Part shown: one piece after another, positions 15,839-24,927 of the stretch
Layout: every line of letters starts with the position of its first letter
Position numbering within the stretch: position 1 is the stretch's first letter
From: JACPLA01 sp964602055
GTDB taxonomy: Bacteria > Bacteroidota > Ignavibacteria > UBA10030
Direction of reading: 5' to 3'
Length of the DNA: 64,000 bases
Assembly (NCBI GenBank): GCA_964602055.1
Contig: CAZRPU010000002.1
Location: 1-64,000, forward strand
The notes under the pieces: model-generated
The model's input: the letters and a program-made list of their open reading frames with translations, nothing else
What the model was told of the DNA's origin: nothing
Databases searched by the model: none
Translations under genes and position numbers: made by a program

Positions 15839-17233
15839 CTAGATACCCGTCGCTGCCGCCAGGAGTTCTTTTACTTTTTCCTGTGAATCTGCTTCGGCAT
15901 AGAATCGGATAAGAGGCTCGGTTCCCGAGGCCCGAACAAGTACCCAGCCGTTGTTCACAAACAGCTTGGTGCCGTCCTTCCGTTCGACCTTTGTCACCGG
16001 AGCGCCGCCCAGAGAATCGATACCTTTGGCGTAGGCAGCCAGGATCCTCTTCTTTTCTTTTTCAGTCATGTGCTTGTCAATGCGATCAAAGAAGTGCCAT
16101 CCGAACTCCGCCATGAGCTCCTCCACCAGCTCGCTCAGCTTCTTTTTCCGCACCGCCATGATTTCACAAAGTAGGAGACCAATATAGATTCCATCCCTCT
16201 CCGGCAGGTGTCCTTTGACGCCCAGTCCTCCGCTTTCTTCGGCCGCCACGAGAATGTCGCGATCCGTCATCAGACGGCAAAGATATTTGAATCCGATCGG
16301 GGTCTCGTGGAGTTTCAATCCATAGCGTTCGCACATCCGATCGATCAGCCGGCTGACAGAGAACGATTTTGCCACTTCACCGGTCATGTGTTTTTCTTTG
16401 ACCAAATACCTGAGCAGGAGAGCGAAGATGCGGTGAGAATCGACGAATTTCCCCTGTTCGTCAAACGCCCCCACCCGGTCCGCGTCCCCATCGGTAGCAA
16501 TGCCGATGGCGCACTTGTTGGAAACGACGGATGAGGCAAGGTCACGGAGATGCTGAGGGAGAGGCTCCGGATGCGAGCCGCCAAAGGAAGGATTGTAGCT
16601 GTTGCGCAGCAGAACGGCGGCGGGCACCAGCTGCTCCAGAACACCCTGACCGGCTCCATGCATGGCATCGTAGGCGATCCGTATTCCGGCGGAACGGATG
16701 AGAGCGAGATTCAATTTACCCTTCAGGTCATCGACGTAGATCTGCGTGAAGTCCCGGAGTTCGATCTTCCCCTTCTCCTTCAACTCCTGGAATGTATGCC
16801 GGGAGGGTTTCGGATTCGCTTTTTTCTTCAGTTCCTTTTCCAGTTGTTCGATCATTTCCGGATGTGCAGGTCCTCCGAAATCTCCCTTCAGCTTGAATCC
16901 GTTATATTTCGCGGGATTGTGGCTCGCGGTGATCACGACACCGGCGGCGGCGTTCAGCTTTTTTGTCAGGAGAGAAACCATGGGCGTGGAGGAAATTTTG
17001 TCAGAGAGAATGACCTTGATGCCATGGTGTGCCAGAACGACGGCGGTCCTTTCAGCAAACTCTTTTGACAGAAAGCGTGAATCATACCCGACCACGATTC
17101 CGTTCTTGATTTTCTTGTGACGCTTTTCGAACCGTGCGGTCGCTGCGGCCACTCGTGCAACGTTCTCAAACGTGAAATCGTCTGCAATAACGCCTCGCCA
17201 GCCGTCGGTGCCGAATTTGATCTTTTCGTTCAT
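15839..17233 (-). CDS. phosphoglucomutase/phosphomannomutase
   Basis: Alpha-D-phosphohexomutase interconverting sugar 1- and 6-phosphates for cell-wall and glycan precursors. The 464 residues contain the N-terminal FGTDGWRGVIADDF, the phosphoserine loop VVITASHNPAKYNG, the metal-binding loop TDGDADRVGAFDE, the sugar-binding EESGG and the C-terminal phosphate-binding RASGTEPLIR. All four domains are intact. Glucose versus mannose (or glucosamine) preference cannot be read from these motifs, so no symbol is given. Confidence 0.93.
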   Translation of the reverse strand: MNEKIKFGTDGWRGVIADDFTFENVARVAAATARFEKRHKKIKNGIVVGYDSRFLSKEFAERTAVVLAHHGIKVILSDKISSTPMVSLLTKKLNAAAGVVITASHNPAKYNGFKLKGDFGGPAHPEMIEQLEKELKKKANPKPSRHTFQELKEKGKIELRDFTQIYVDDLKGKLNLALIRSAGIRIAYDAMHGAGQGVLEQLVPAAVLLRNSYNPSFGGSHPEPLPQHLRDLASSVVSNKCAIGIATDGDADRVGAFDEQGKFVDSHRIFALLLRYLVKEKHMTGEVAKSFSVSRLIDRMCERYGLKLHETPIGFKYLCRLMTDRDILVAAEESGGLGVKGHLPERDGIYIGLLLCEIMAVRKKKLSELVEELMAEFGWHFFDRIDKHMTEKEKKRILAAYAKGIDSLGGAPVTKVERKDGTKLFVNNGWVLVRASGTEPLIRFYAEADSQEKVKELLAAATGI

Positions 17234-17324
17234 GTTCTTTCTGAGGTCAGGGATCTGTTGTTCAGTGGAGGAATTTCAGCTTTTCTTCTCCATTCTACAT
17301 GTAACATTCGAATCTTCTGCGTTC

Positions 17325-17528
17325 TCCATTCAACATTCGATATTGGAAATTGATGTTTGCTCTTAAGCGAAATGTCCAATATCCAATGCTGAATGTCCAA
17401 TGTCGAAGGAGCCCACCCTTTACATTCTACATTCAACATTCGACATTGGAAATTGATCTTGCTCTCAAGGCAATGTCCAATATCCAACGCTGAATGTCCA
17501 ATGTCCAACGCTGAATATCCAATGTCGA
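17325..17528. repeat. two copies of a palindromic intergenic repeat
   Basis: Two related units, about 17325-17407 and 17427-17528, fill most of the gap between the mutase and enolase genes. Each begins with CATTCAACATTCGAYATTGG and ends with CCAATATCCAAYGCTGAAT-type sequence, so each unit is an imperfect inverted repeat able to fold into a long hairpin. The two share the central TTGCTCT. The second unit has an extra copy of the 15-base TCCAAYGCTGAATRT motif. No open reading frame is convincing here. Similar mobile intergenic repeats are common in environmental genomes. Confidence 0.75.
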
Positions 17529-17531
17529 GGT

Positions 17532-18827
17532 CTAGACCTTCACATTCAGTGCTCCGTACCCGGCATAGTACCCGTTCGTATCGAGGTCCTCTTCAATACG
17601 GAGGAGCTGGTTATACTTGGCAATCCGGTCGGTCCGACTCGCTGAGCCCGTTTTGATTTGAGCGGCATTTGTCGCAACGGCGATATCGGCGATGGTGGTG
17701 TCTTCCGTTTCTCCCGATCGGTGGCTCATCACCGTGGTGTAGTGAGCACGTTTTGCCATTTCGATCGCGTCCAGTGTCTCCGTCAGCGTGCCGATCTGAT
17801 TGACTTTGATCAGGATGGAATTCGCGACGCCCATGTCGATTCCCTTGGAGAGATAATCCACATTCGTCACGAACAGGTCATCTCCCACCAGCTGTATCTT
17901 CTTCCCCATGGCATCCGTCATCATCTTCCATCCGTCCCAATCGTTTTCCGCCATCCCATCTTCAATCGAAACGATGGGGTATTGCTTCACCCATCCATCC
18001 CAGTACTTGACCATTTGCTCGGGCGTCTTTTCCGACTTGTCGGATTTACTGAAGACGTACTTGTTTTTTTCTTTTTCGAAGAACTCGCTTGAAGCGGGGT
18101 CCAGGGCGAGGTAAACATCCTCGCCTGCTTTGTACTGCGCCTTGGCGATCGCCTCGAGTATGACTTCGACAGCTTCTTCGTTCGATTTCAGGTTCGGCGC
18201 GAATCCCCCTTCGTCCCCCACCGCGGTGTTGTATCCCTTCTTATGAAGTACGCCTTTGAGAGCATGAAACACTTCGACCCCCATGCGCAGCCCCTCTGCG
18301 AAACTGGGAGCATCGATGGGCATGATCATGAATTCCTGAAAATCGACATTGTTATCGGCGTGTTTTCCTCCGTTGATGATATTCATCATTGGCACGGGGA
18401 GGATCCGTGCATTCGTACCGCCGACATAGCGATAGAGAGGCAAACCGAGAGAAGCGGCAGCTGCTTTTGCGACGGCGAGGGAAACGCCGAGAATGGCGTT
18501 TGCTCCAAGTTTGCTTTTTGTCGGCGTGCCATCGAGCTGCAGCATCATTTTGTCGATCCCCACCTGATCGAGCGCATCGAAGCCAATGACTTCTTCGGCG
18601 AGCACTTCATTCACGTTCTCGACCGCTTTGAGGACTCCCTTTCCCATATAGCGGGCTTTGTCGCCGTCGCGAAGCTCGACCGCCTCATGCTCGCCTGTGG
18701 AAGCGCCGCTCGGCACTGCTGCCCGGCCGACGGTTCCATCTTCAAGGTTCAATTCCACTTCAATGGTTGGATTCCCGCGTGAGTCTAGGATTTCGCGGGC
18801 CCACACGTCGGTGATCGTCGTATTCAT
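17532..18827 (-). CDS. eno: enolase
   Basis: Glycolytic 2-phosphoglycerate dehydratase, 431 residues, full length. Conserved parts include AREILDSRGNPTIEVE, the loop SGASTGEHEAVELRDGD, GDEGGFAPNL, SIEDGMAENDWDGW, VGDDLFVTN with the next catalytic Lys in ILIKVNQIGTLTET, and SHRSGETEDT. All Mg2+ ligands and the catalytic Glu/Lys pair appear present. Monocistronic by position, with a palindromic repeat region immediately downstream. Confidence 0.97.
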   Translation of the reverse strand: MNTTITDVWAREILDSRGNPTIEVELNLEDGTVGRAAVPSGASTGEHEAVELRDGDKARYMGKGVLKAVENVNEVLAEEVIGFDALDQVGIDKMMLQLDGTPTKSKLGANAILGVSLAVAKAAAASLGLPLYRYVGGTNARILPVPMMNIINGGKHADNNVDFQEFMIMPIDAPSFAEGLRMGVEVFHALKGVLHKKGYNTAVGDEGGFAPNLKSNEEAVEVILEAIAKAQYKAGEDVYLALDPASSEFFEKEKNKYVFSKSDKSEKTPEQMVKYWDGWVKQYPIVSIEDGMAENDWDGWKMMTDAMGKKIQLVGDDLFVTNVDYLSKGIDMGVANSILIKVNQIGTLTETLDAIEMAKRAHYTTVMSHRSGETEDTTIADIAVATNAAQIKTGSASRTDRIAKYNQLLRIEEDLDTNGYYAGYGALNVKV

Positions 18828-18999
18828 GGGTGACTCCAGGTATGATCAAGGGGAAGAACGGGATGTGCGACGGAAGAAATTACGTCAAAAAATGGGGGAA
18901 AAGCAAAAGAAGGAAGTTCACGCAATCAGCCGCGAACCGCCTCTTACCTGCAATGTTGGTTGATATCAGCGCCCTCTCATGACACCGAGATTTTGTTCT

Positions 19000-19428
19000 C
19001 TATGTCCAATACGCGAGGATCACCGCTACGACTCCTGTTGCAGCCAAATGGTATCCGCTATTAATAGAAAACAATTTCCACGAATGTTTCTCCCACACAA
19101 CTCTGCTCAGATGAACCGGCACGAAGAACCCAATCCACACGGAGAGCGCAGAATTGACCGCAAAGGAGAGCGTTCCGACTTCGGCACTGCCCGGAATAAA
19201 CCGCCAGCCTGCCAGATAGAACGCAAGTATCCATGCGAAGAGGAAATTTCCGACGACCATGAGGGCCATCCCTTTTGCCATGGCTTTCCGATCGGGCCTC
19301 ATGTTGGGGTCATAGCCCATTTCCTTTGTCCAGGATTTCATGAACAGTTTGGCGTACCAGATGAATCCCAGCACGAAATTGGCGGCTACTGCGACGACAA
19401 CGGCAAGAATGTTGATTTTGAGCTCCAT
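19000..19428 (-). CDS. DUF1761 family membrane protein
   Basis: A 142-residue protein with four predicted membrane helices. It matches DUF1761, whose function is unknown: it begins with LAVVVAVAANFVLGFIWYA followed by LFMKSWTKEMGY and has a conserved WKLFSINSGYHL near the end. It is the first of a run of small single-domain genes on the minus strand that looks like accessory DNA. Confidence 0.8.
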   Translation of the reverse strand: MELKINILAVVVAVAANFVLGFIWYAKLFMKSWTKEMGYDPNMRPDRKAMAKGMALMVVGNFLFAWILAFYLAGWRFIPGSAEVGTLSFAVNSALSVWIGFFVPVHLSRVVWEKHSWKLFSINSGYHLAATGVVAVILAYWT

Positions 19429-19532
19429 ACAAGTTCCTTTCGTGGTTGTTTGTGGTCACCGTCTCTCGTCACAGAACGAAGGAAGGGAGTGTCTCAAACT
19501 GTTCATGCTTTTTTCATCGGCTTTTGAGTCCC

Positions 19533-20930
19533 TTAAGGCTCAGGAGCTGCTTTCTTCGCGGCAAACTCCTGCAGCAAATTGTAAATGAATCCATTTATTG
19601 CGCCAGATGCGTCTCGAGTGAAACGAACCTGTGCCCAGTAAGTGCGATCCACAAAATAGTCACCACCAGTCGGATAAATGATATTCGTTGCACCATTACT
19701 CCAGTTTGCCTCGAGAAATTGGCCTCGATCTTTCAGCACGAGAGTAGCACCAGGCACATAGTAATTCTCCGGCATCCGGTATCGTCCCACAAAGGAAGCA
19801 AGTTCACCTTCGCGTGGCGGGACAAATGCCACTCGCGGAGATATGACCGGCTGATCAAAGACGATGGCACCGATGTCAGGAGCAATGACCTGTCCAACAG
19901 ACGAATAACTGTTCGTAAGAATGGCGATGCAAACACTATCTTCAATGAAGTACTCCAGGTGAGCGATGAAGCCGGGGCTTCGCCCGCCAACACTCATTGT
20001 CGTGCGGCCAAAACGTTCACCCTTTGACCATCCGTAGGGAAACGAGAGTCCGGGTTTCATCACTTTCGCGAGTGACGCGGGTTTCAGAAGTTTCCCGGTG
20101 AAGAGTAAGGCCGCAAAGCGACACAAATCCTCTGCCGCAATTACCAGAGAACCATTTCCGACCTTGATAGACCAATCAAGGGGGGGAGCCAATTTGACAT
20201 CGCGAAGCCCATCAGGTTCGGTACCTGAAGCAGCTTTGGCAATGATTCTTGTTGCATCGCCGTCATGCACTATTGATGTGAGACCATGGGGATCAGCGAT
20301 GCTTGCTCGCAAGAAATCCCCAAAAGGCTGTCCTGACACCTTCTCGATGACAAGAGCCAGAACATTGTAATTCGAGTTGCTGTATTGAGAACGTGATCCG
20401 GGGTCAAAATCCAACGGCCTCTCTTTGAATATCGCAACTACTTGCTCAACGGTGTGTGGAAAGCGCGATTCCCGATTGTACTCCGGAAAGTTGTTGACAT
20501 TGGGAATGCCTGAGGTGTGCGTCAATAAATGCTCCAGTTGTATCTTCTCCCCGTTGGGATAGTCCGGAATGAACCTGGAGAGATGGTCGGAAGTCTTCAG
20601 TTTTCCCTCTTCTTCAAGGAGAAGAATCGCGGCCGCTGTGAACGACTTGGAGACCGAGGCGATATGGAATCGGGTCTCCGGCGTGTTCGGTACGCCAAAC
20701 TCGTAATTGGCTTTTCCAAAACCCTTCTGAAAGAGGATTCTGCCACCGCGCGTCATACATGTCACACCAGAAAAGTTGTTCCCGTCGATAAAAGGTTGCA
20801 GATAGGCTTCAATCCTAGTTTCGAGCTCAGTTGGGGTCAGAACTCGAAGTGACGACTGTTTCGTTTGGGCTAGAGAAATTGGTGCCAGAAGTAGTCCGCA
20901 AGCGACAACGGCTAAGAATTTCTTCGGCAT
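19533..20930 (-). CDS. exported beta-lactamase-fold serine hydrolase
   Basis: A 465-residue class C beta-lactamase/DD-peptidase-like protein. A signal peptide (KKFLAVVACGLLLAPISLAQ) is followed by the catalytic SxxK motif in FHIASVSKSFTAA, a YxN motif in QYSNSNYN, and a C-terminal strand domain typical of the S12 esterase-like group. The third KTG-type motif is replaced by a Gly-rich HxG-like region, as in many esterases of this family. ATG 20930 is preferred to one 96 bases upstream because it starts the signal peptide. Antibiotic hydrolysis is not implied. Confidence 0.83.
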   Translation of the reverse strand: MPKKFLAVVACGLLLAPISLAQTKQSSLRVLTPTELETRIEAYLQPFIDGNNFSGVTCMTRGGRILFQKGFGKANYEFGVPNTPETRFHIASVSKSFTAAAILLLEEEGKLKTSDHLSRFIPDYPNGEKIQLEHLLTHTSGIPNVNNFPEYNRESRFPHTVEQVVAIFKERPLDFDPGSRSQYSNSNYNVLALVIEKVSGQPFGDFLRASIADPHGLTSIVHDGDATRIIAKAASGTEPDGLRDVKLAPPLDWSIKVGNGSLVIAAEDLCRFAALLFTGKLLKPASLAKVMKPGLSFPYGWSKGERFGRTTMSVGGRSPGFIAHLEYFIEDSVCIAILTNSYSSVGQVIAPDIGAIVFDQPVISPRVAFVPPREGELASFVGRYRMPENYYVPGATLVLKDRGQFLEANWSNGATNIIYPTGGDYFVDRTYWAQVRFTRDASGAINGFIYNLLQEFAAKKAAPEP

Positions 20931-21009
20931 TATGATTCCTTTGATTACTTTAACGCTCATGCGTACCCGGTTCGCGATCTGCAGTTTGCGAGACAGGTTT
21001 CCCATACTT

Positions 21010-21540
21010 TTACCGCTCTCCGGCACTCACAATCCTTGCGATCGCAGTGATAGTATTCCAATTGCGCGTCGTTACCGGTACGCCAAAATGGCGATCGAGC
21101 GTGCCAAGATAACCGATCGACTTCATGCGGCGCCGATACAGACCGAAGACGAACCGATCCTTTCTGGCAAGAATTCGAACAAGCCACGTGCCGTTGGAAG
21201 GAATGCTCAAAGGCATCGAGGGCTCTGCCCGTGGGCGCCGCGAGAGAACGCTCACAAAGCGAACGATATCGTGGCTCACCGGCAGCCGAGCATAGGGATT
21301 CCGGGACATCAGCCCGGTAATTTCCCTGCCCCGGCAGATAATGATTTCTGTATCGAACGGAAGCCTGCGCGCCAATTCCGCCCGAAGCCTCGTCTGAGTG
21401 ACCGGCTTTCGGACAACGAAATTTCCTGCGGCGCCGATATTGACCACGTCGAGGTGCTTCAGTTGTTTGGCGAGAATGCTGGGCCGGACTGTCTTGTGAC
21501 CGCCGACGTTGACCCCTCTCAGAAGAACCACGAGTGCCAT
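21010..21540 (-). CDS. DUF1697 family protein
   Basis: A 176-residue soluble protein of DUF1697, recognised by the N-terminal LVVLLRGVNVGGHKTVRPS and the conserved VVNIGAAGNFVV. The family is small, widely scattered and has no established function. The usual DUF1697 start MxxYIALLRGINVGG is slightly shortened here. The stop lies 79 bases before the hydrolase start. Part of the accessory run. Confidence 0.82.
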   Translation of the reverse strand: MALVVLLRGVNVGGHKTVRPSILAKQLKHLDVVNIGAAGNFVVRKPVTQTRLRAELARRLPFDTEIIICRGREITGLMSRNPYARLPVSHDIVRFVSVLSRRPRAEPSMPLSIPSNGTWLVRILARKDRFVFGLYRRRMKSIGYLGTLDRHFGVPVTTRNWNTITAIARIVSAGER

Positions 21541-21670
21541 GAATGCCCCTATGGTGTTTGATTACGAACTAATGGTCTCGGGAAGTCATGAGCTCATCAG
21601 CGATTGCGCGCCTGACGTTTCCTGCAAGGCTCGAGTTGAAGAGGCGTGAAGGATCGTCCAACAATTCGCC

Positions 21671-22153
21671 TCACACTCCTTCAGCCTTCTTCCCCGTCCG
21701 CTTCCTCGGAAACAAGCGTTTCCGCCGAGAAGCGATGTGTTTTCGGTTCCCGACTTCGTATGCAAGCCTCATGAACTTTCTCACATCGGAAGTCACGTCA
21801 GACTTGTTATACATCCTCAAATGATGGACAAAGAATCGGTTGGATATGTTATCGATGTGAGTGAAGCACGAATTGTCCCTGTACGGGCTTGTAAGGACAA
21901 AGTGGACATCGACAAAATCTTCGCCGATCCTGTTGATCGAACAGAATCGGATCTTTGCCAACAGAGCCACCCTTGTTTTCACAGGATGCAAATCAAACTT
22001 GCCGATCTTGCGATACTCTGAGAGAAAGTAGTGGAACAAGGATATCGCTTTGGAACTCCTGCCCTCCAGGAAGTCATCCACCGTGTACCGACCGCAGGAA
22101 TGTGATTGATTCCTGTTGACGAACTGATATCCGCACTTCGGGCAAGTCCACAT
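21671..22153 (-). CDS. DUF5655 family protein with zinc-ribbon-like start
   Basis: A 160-residue protein matching DUF5655. It begins WTCPKCGYQFVNRNQSHSC, where the CxxC and later HxC could bind zinc, followed by a compact alpha/beta domain with FDLHPVKTRVALLAKIRF. The C-terminus is strongly basic (RRKRLFPRKRTGKK). The domain is found alone or attached to other accessory proteins; its function is unknown. It lies in the same orientation as its island neighbours with an AT-richer gap of 165 bases upstream. Confidence 0.75.
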   Translation of the reverse strand: MWTCPKCGYQFVNRNQSHSCGRYTVDDFLEGRSSKAISLFHYFLSEYRKIGKFDLHPVKTRVALLAKIRFCSINRIGEDFVDVHFVLTSPYRDNSCFTHIDNISNRFFVHHLRMYNKSDVTSDVRKFMRLAYEVGNRKHIASRRKRLFPRKRTGKKAEGV

Positions 22154-22318
22154 GAATTGTTCTTCGAGCCTGCCAAATCAATGACACTTTGGAAACATTG
22201 TACCGTTTCAACAATGCATGGTCTACTCTTCTGCAAAAAGGCTTTCCTCTTTTTCGCTTCCCCTCTTCCGAAGAAGAGAATTCTCAATGAGATGGACGCG
22301 TACACACATGATCGTTCC
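22154..22318. other. AT-richer intergenic gap without a gene
   Basis: Separates the DUF5655 and DUF1801 genes. It contains a short inverted repeat ACATTGT/ACAATG (about 22195-22216) and an imperfect TTC-rich hairpin near 22268-22290. Neither has a run of T to make it a terminator. No credible coding sequence was found on either strand. Confidence 0.5.
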
Positions 22319-22708
22319 CTACTTCAGCCGGATCAGCCGACCCTTACGGCGAACGATGTTCTTGTAGTCCCATTGAATTTTTCGACCCTTTGCCAGCCAG
22401 CGCTTCAGGTTTGCCGTGTTGACCTGGTCGGCGGCTGTGTACCGGATTTCGGCCGCCTTGAAGCTCCCCTCTTTCTTCAGATCTTCTTCTTGAAATGACT
22501 GGCCGCTCCAGAAAAGCAAACGGATGCCACCCTTGAGCTTGCTGTAACCAACGATAGGGTTGCCATCCAGAAACCAGACAGGATGGGCATGCCAGATTTT
22601 GCTCTCAGCACCCTTCAGGTTGCGGTCGATTTCCTTTGCCAGAAGATCACAGATTTCCCGATCGTTCGTCGAGAGGGCCTTATGATATTTCCTGATGTCC
22701 GCGTGCAT
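22319..22708 (-). CDS. DUF1801 family protein
   Basis: A 129-residue protein of DUF1801 (YdhG-like fold), recognised by ESKIWHAHPVWFLDGNPIVG, the segment RLLFWSGQSF and the C-terminal WDYKNIVRRKGRLIRLK. Members are small alpha/beta proteins of unknown biochemical role. It is complete at both ends. A GAAGGAGA sequence stands just before the ATG. Confidence 0.85.
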   Translation of the reverse strand: MHADIRKYHKALSTNDREICDLLAKEIDRNLKGAESKIWHAHPVWFLDGNPIVGYSKLKGGIRLLFWSGQSFQEEDLKKEGSFKAAEIRYTAADQVNTANLKRWLAKGRKIQWDYKNIVRRKGRLIRLK

Positions 22709-22761
22709 TCTCCTTCTTCCTCGCTTTTAGCCGTTTGGGCGTGCTCCCAAGTCGTGGTGTA

Positions 22762-23721
22762 TCAGAGGATCCCTCCTAACCAGCGCATAATGTTGAGAGC
22801 AAGTTGCCGATTGTCAATTCCGGGAACATTCATTCCAAAAGGTTGCTTTGTCTTGCCGTCTAATTGAGCTGTCAGCATCGCAGCTTCACCCAGTATTACA
22901 ACCCGACCCTTGCCAAATTGGAGAGCAAGGCCTTGTGCATAGCCCGTTGCCGGTGTTGGGTCGCCGTACGCAATGATCACTCGCGTGTCGCCGCCTGACT
23001 TCTCCACTCCGATTGATGCTGGACGATTGACGGCTGTGGCTCCCAGCCGCAGAAAAGGGAGTGCCTGTTCCGAGCCCCGAAGTGATTGACCGGTGAAGGA
23101 CATAACTCGGTTCACTCGTTCTGTTTCATCACGGCCGCCTGTAATAGGATGCACGGCTAGCAGTCCGTTTTCCCGAGTGAAGACCAATTGGCTGAAATCC
23201 CCTGAAAGTCTGTCGTGGTTCAATGAATCTTCTACAAATCCCTTGCTCATTTCCACTCCAAAGCGTTGGGCAAGATTCTGAGCTGCCGAACCAGTCGGGG
23301 CGTGATCGGTGATCAACAGAAGTGAGCCGCCGGCTTCAACCCAACTCCGAACAGCATCGCACTCATCATCGGTGAAAGCAGAGCTGTCGTTTGAATCGTT
23401 CGGGCCAAGTGCATTCGCAATGACCAGAATACGATTGCCGCTGAGCGAGGTCATTGAAAATCGGTCGCGGTTGGGAAGAACTTCAAAGCCGTCATTGCGC
23501 ATGAGATCGGCGAACGGCTGGTACAGTCCGTCGGCGGTGTGAATGTTCTTATGTGCTTCATCAAAGAGCACTTTCGGATGTTCGTCGATGAACGCCGGAC
23601 GAACGACTTTGGTATCGAAGTTCTTGTCGGCAACTTGCTTTTTCGGATCGCACGATGTGCAAGCGGCGAACACGAAAACATACAGAAGTAACAAGACTTG
23701 TTTCTGGAATTTCTGATGCAT
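22762..23721 (-). CDS. DUF4350-like lipoprotein
   Basis: A 319-residue predicted lipoprotein: the hydrophobic leader VLLLLYVFVFAACTSC has lipobox-like cysteines (the first in FAAC). The mature part has a Rossmann-like DUF4350/GATase-like domain: KVLFDEAHKNIHTADGLYQP, then ILVIANALGPND, then WVEAGGSLLLITDHAP. These resemble domains used for binding rather than catalysis in ABC-linked gliding proteins. The ATG at 23721 is chosen because it begins the leader; the longer frame to 23793 overlaps the upstream protease gene. Confidence 0.7.
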   Translation of the reverse strand: MHQKFQKQVLLLLYVFVFAACTSCDPKKQVADKNFDTKVVRPAFIDEHPKVLFDEAHKNIHTADGLYQPFADLMRNDGFEVLPNRDRFSMTSLSGNRILVIANALGPNDSNDSSAFTDDECDAVRSWVEAGGSLLLITDHAPTGSAAQNLAQRFGVEMSKGFVEDSLNHDRLSGDFSQLVFTRENGLLAVHPITGGRDETERVNRVMSFTGQSLRGSEQALPFLRLGATAVNRPASIGVEKSGGDTRVIIAYGDPTPATGYAQGLALQFGKGRVVILGEAAMLTAQLDGKTKQPFGMNVPGIDNRQLALNIMRWLGGIL

Positions 23722-23764
23722 CAAAAATTGACCTTTCAATTCTTTATTGTTCAATTGATCCTCT

Positions 23765-24553
23765 CTAGAAATATGCGCCGAAAGAGGATGCACTTATCAG
23801 TACGATATGAGTAAGAATATGGGCAAGCATTGCTGACTCAAGGCCCTTCTTCCAATAGAGATAGCCTGCAATGAGCCCGAAGGCGGCGTTTGCTGCTATG
23901 ACATACGATGTGAGGGCAATCGTGAGCTTCGGAACAAGCAGAGACGCAATGGGAAGATGGCCTATGGCAAAAATCAATGATGAAATCAGAATCGCGCTGA
24001 CAACAAACAGCTGCCTTGGGACCTCATCCTGCTTTTGAAATACGCGCCAGGGGATCCAAACCAAAAGCGTCATCAATCCCCATCGAAGCAACAACTCTTC
24101 TGTAATGCCACCATACAAGATTCGAGTGGGGAGAGGCAGCAGATTTCCCAATTCAGCGACTCGTGTGACGACATCTGGCGGCAAAAAGGGGTTCCAGATC
24201 GAGGCAATTGCGACAATGGCAATGCCGCCTGCGATGCCACCAACGACACCGGGAACCAACTGTGGGCGAAATGCCTGCATTGTGTTGCCGCCGCTTGCAA
24301 GCGCTTCTGCCACGGGTGATGAAAAACTCACTTTTCGGGCAAAGGCTGTACCAATGAGAACTGCAATCGCGAGGAGAATAGCCGGTTGAAGAAGACTCCC
24401 AAACTTCAAGAGAGTTGTGACCGTTGGTTTCTCCACTTCCGGAGGAAGGGGAAAGAGGTCGATCAACTTTGATAGATCAACCAACAGGAAGGAGAGGACC
24501 CCTGTCATTCCTGCAAGCCACAAAATGAAAAACATTTTTTTCTGAAGGCTCAT
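23765..24553 (-). CDS. CPBP family intramembrane metalloprotease
   Basis: A 262-residue multi-helix membrane protein of the CPBP (CAAX-like, Abi) family. The signature motifs are present: EELLLRW (EExxxR type, about 155-161), FAIGHLP with a His, and AHILTHI near the C-terminus, which together would bind the metal. Family members process prenylated or bacteriocin-type peptides, or give self-immunity; the substrate here is unknown. Its start lies about 35 bases after the attC-like sequence, the spacing expected of a gene cassette. Confidence 0.83.
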   Translation of the reverse strand: MSLQKKMFFILWLAGMTGVLSFLLVDLSKLIDLFPLPPEVEKPTVTTLLKFGSLLQPAILLAIAVLIGTAFARKVSFSSPVAEALASGGNTMQAFRPQLVPGVVGGIAGGIAIVAIASIWNPFLPPDVVTRVAELGNLLPLPTRILYGGITEELLLRWGLMTLLVWIPWRVFQKQDEVPRQLFVVSAILISSLIFAIGHLPIASLLVPKLTIALTSYVIAANAAFGLIAGYLYWKKGLESAMLAHILTHIVLISASSFGAYF

Positions 24554-24586
24554 CGGTATTCCTTTAATCTAGCGACAGCAATTGCA

Positions 24587-24707
24587 TATAACGCCCGGCA
24601 CAAAAACGACATTGCTGAGCGGCCTATGATACCGCTTTCGCTTGACCGAGAAACCAATTTGGAGCGAAACAATGTTCTTTTCTTGTTTGCAGCCGCCGCC
24701 GTTAGTC
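24587..24707 (-). repeat. attC-like fold-back sequence
   Basis: On the minus strand the sequence starts CTAACGGCGGCGG near 24705 and ends GCCGGGCGTTATATGC near 24584. The two ends pair imperfectly, and so do inner arms (AAAAGAACATTGTTTCGC against a plus-strand AAAAACGACATTGCTGAGC-like arm). Ends of YAAC and GTTA form, a central unpaired spacer and about 120 bases are features of integron attC recombination sites. The stop codon of the ORF6N remnant falls in the first conserved block, as in many cassettes. No integrase gene is in the window. Confidence 0.5.
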
Positions 24708-24912
24708 CTGTCGAAAGCCGATTTGTCGCTTTGGTGGATCCGGTGGTTTCAGGAGTTCTCGAATTGCATCATATATCTCCTTGAACTGTGCATCGTATTT
24801 TCTTTCCAACGCAGCCAGTTTTCGAGCCAGATTCTCGTGAGTGGCGAGTATCCGCCGAAGTCGGACAAAAGCCCGCATGATTTCGATGTTAACCCTCACG
24901 GCCCGTTTACTC
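24702..24912 (-). pseudogene. ORF6N domain protein, C-terminal remnant
   Basis: The frame SKRAVRVNIEIMRAFVRLRR continues through a helical segment (HENLARKLAALERKYD) to PPDPPKRQIGFRQD. This matches the C-terminal tail of ORF6N/KilA-N-type DNA-binding proteins common in Bacteroidota. The upstream ORF6N domain (normally starting with an AELYGVxTKxLNxAVKRN-type motif) is missing. The homology stops around 24912 and the frame meets the RidA stop codon at 24930. A 65-residue frame from an internal ATG (24899) exists but is probably not a functional gene. Confidence 0.7.
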
Positions 24913-24927
24913 CTGACTCGACAGTAG

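Noticed and set aside
17325..17528. CRISPR-like look of repeated words
   Set aside because: Units are palindromic and of unequal length, with no regular unique spacers and no cas genes.
19533..20930. Antibiotic-resistance beta-lactamase
   Set aside because: The class C-like fold is shared by many esterases and peptidases; the third lactamase motif is not typical.
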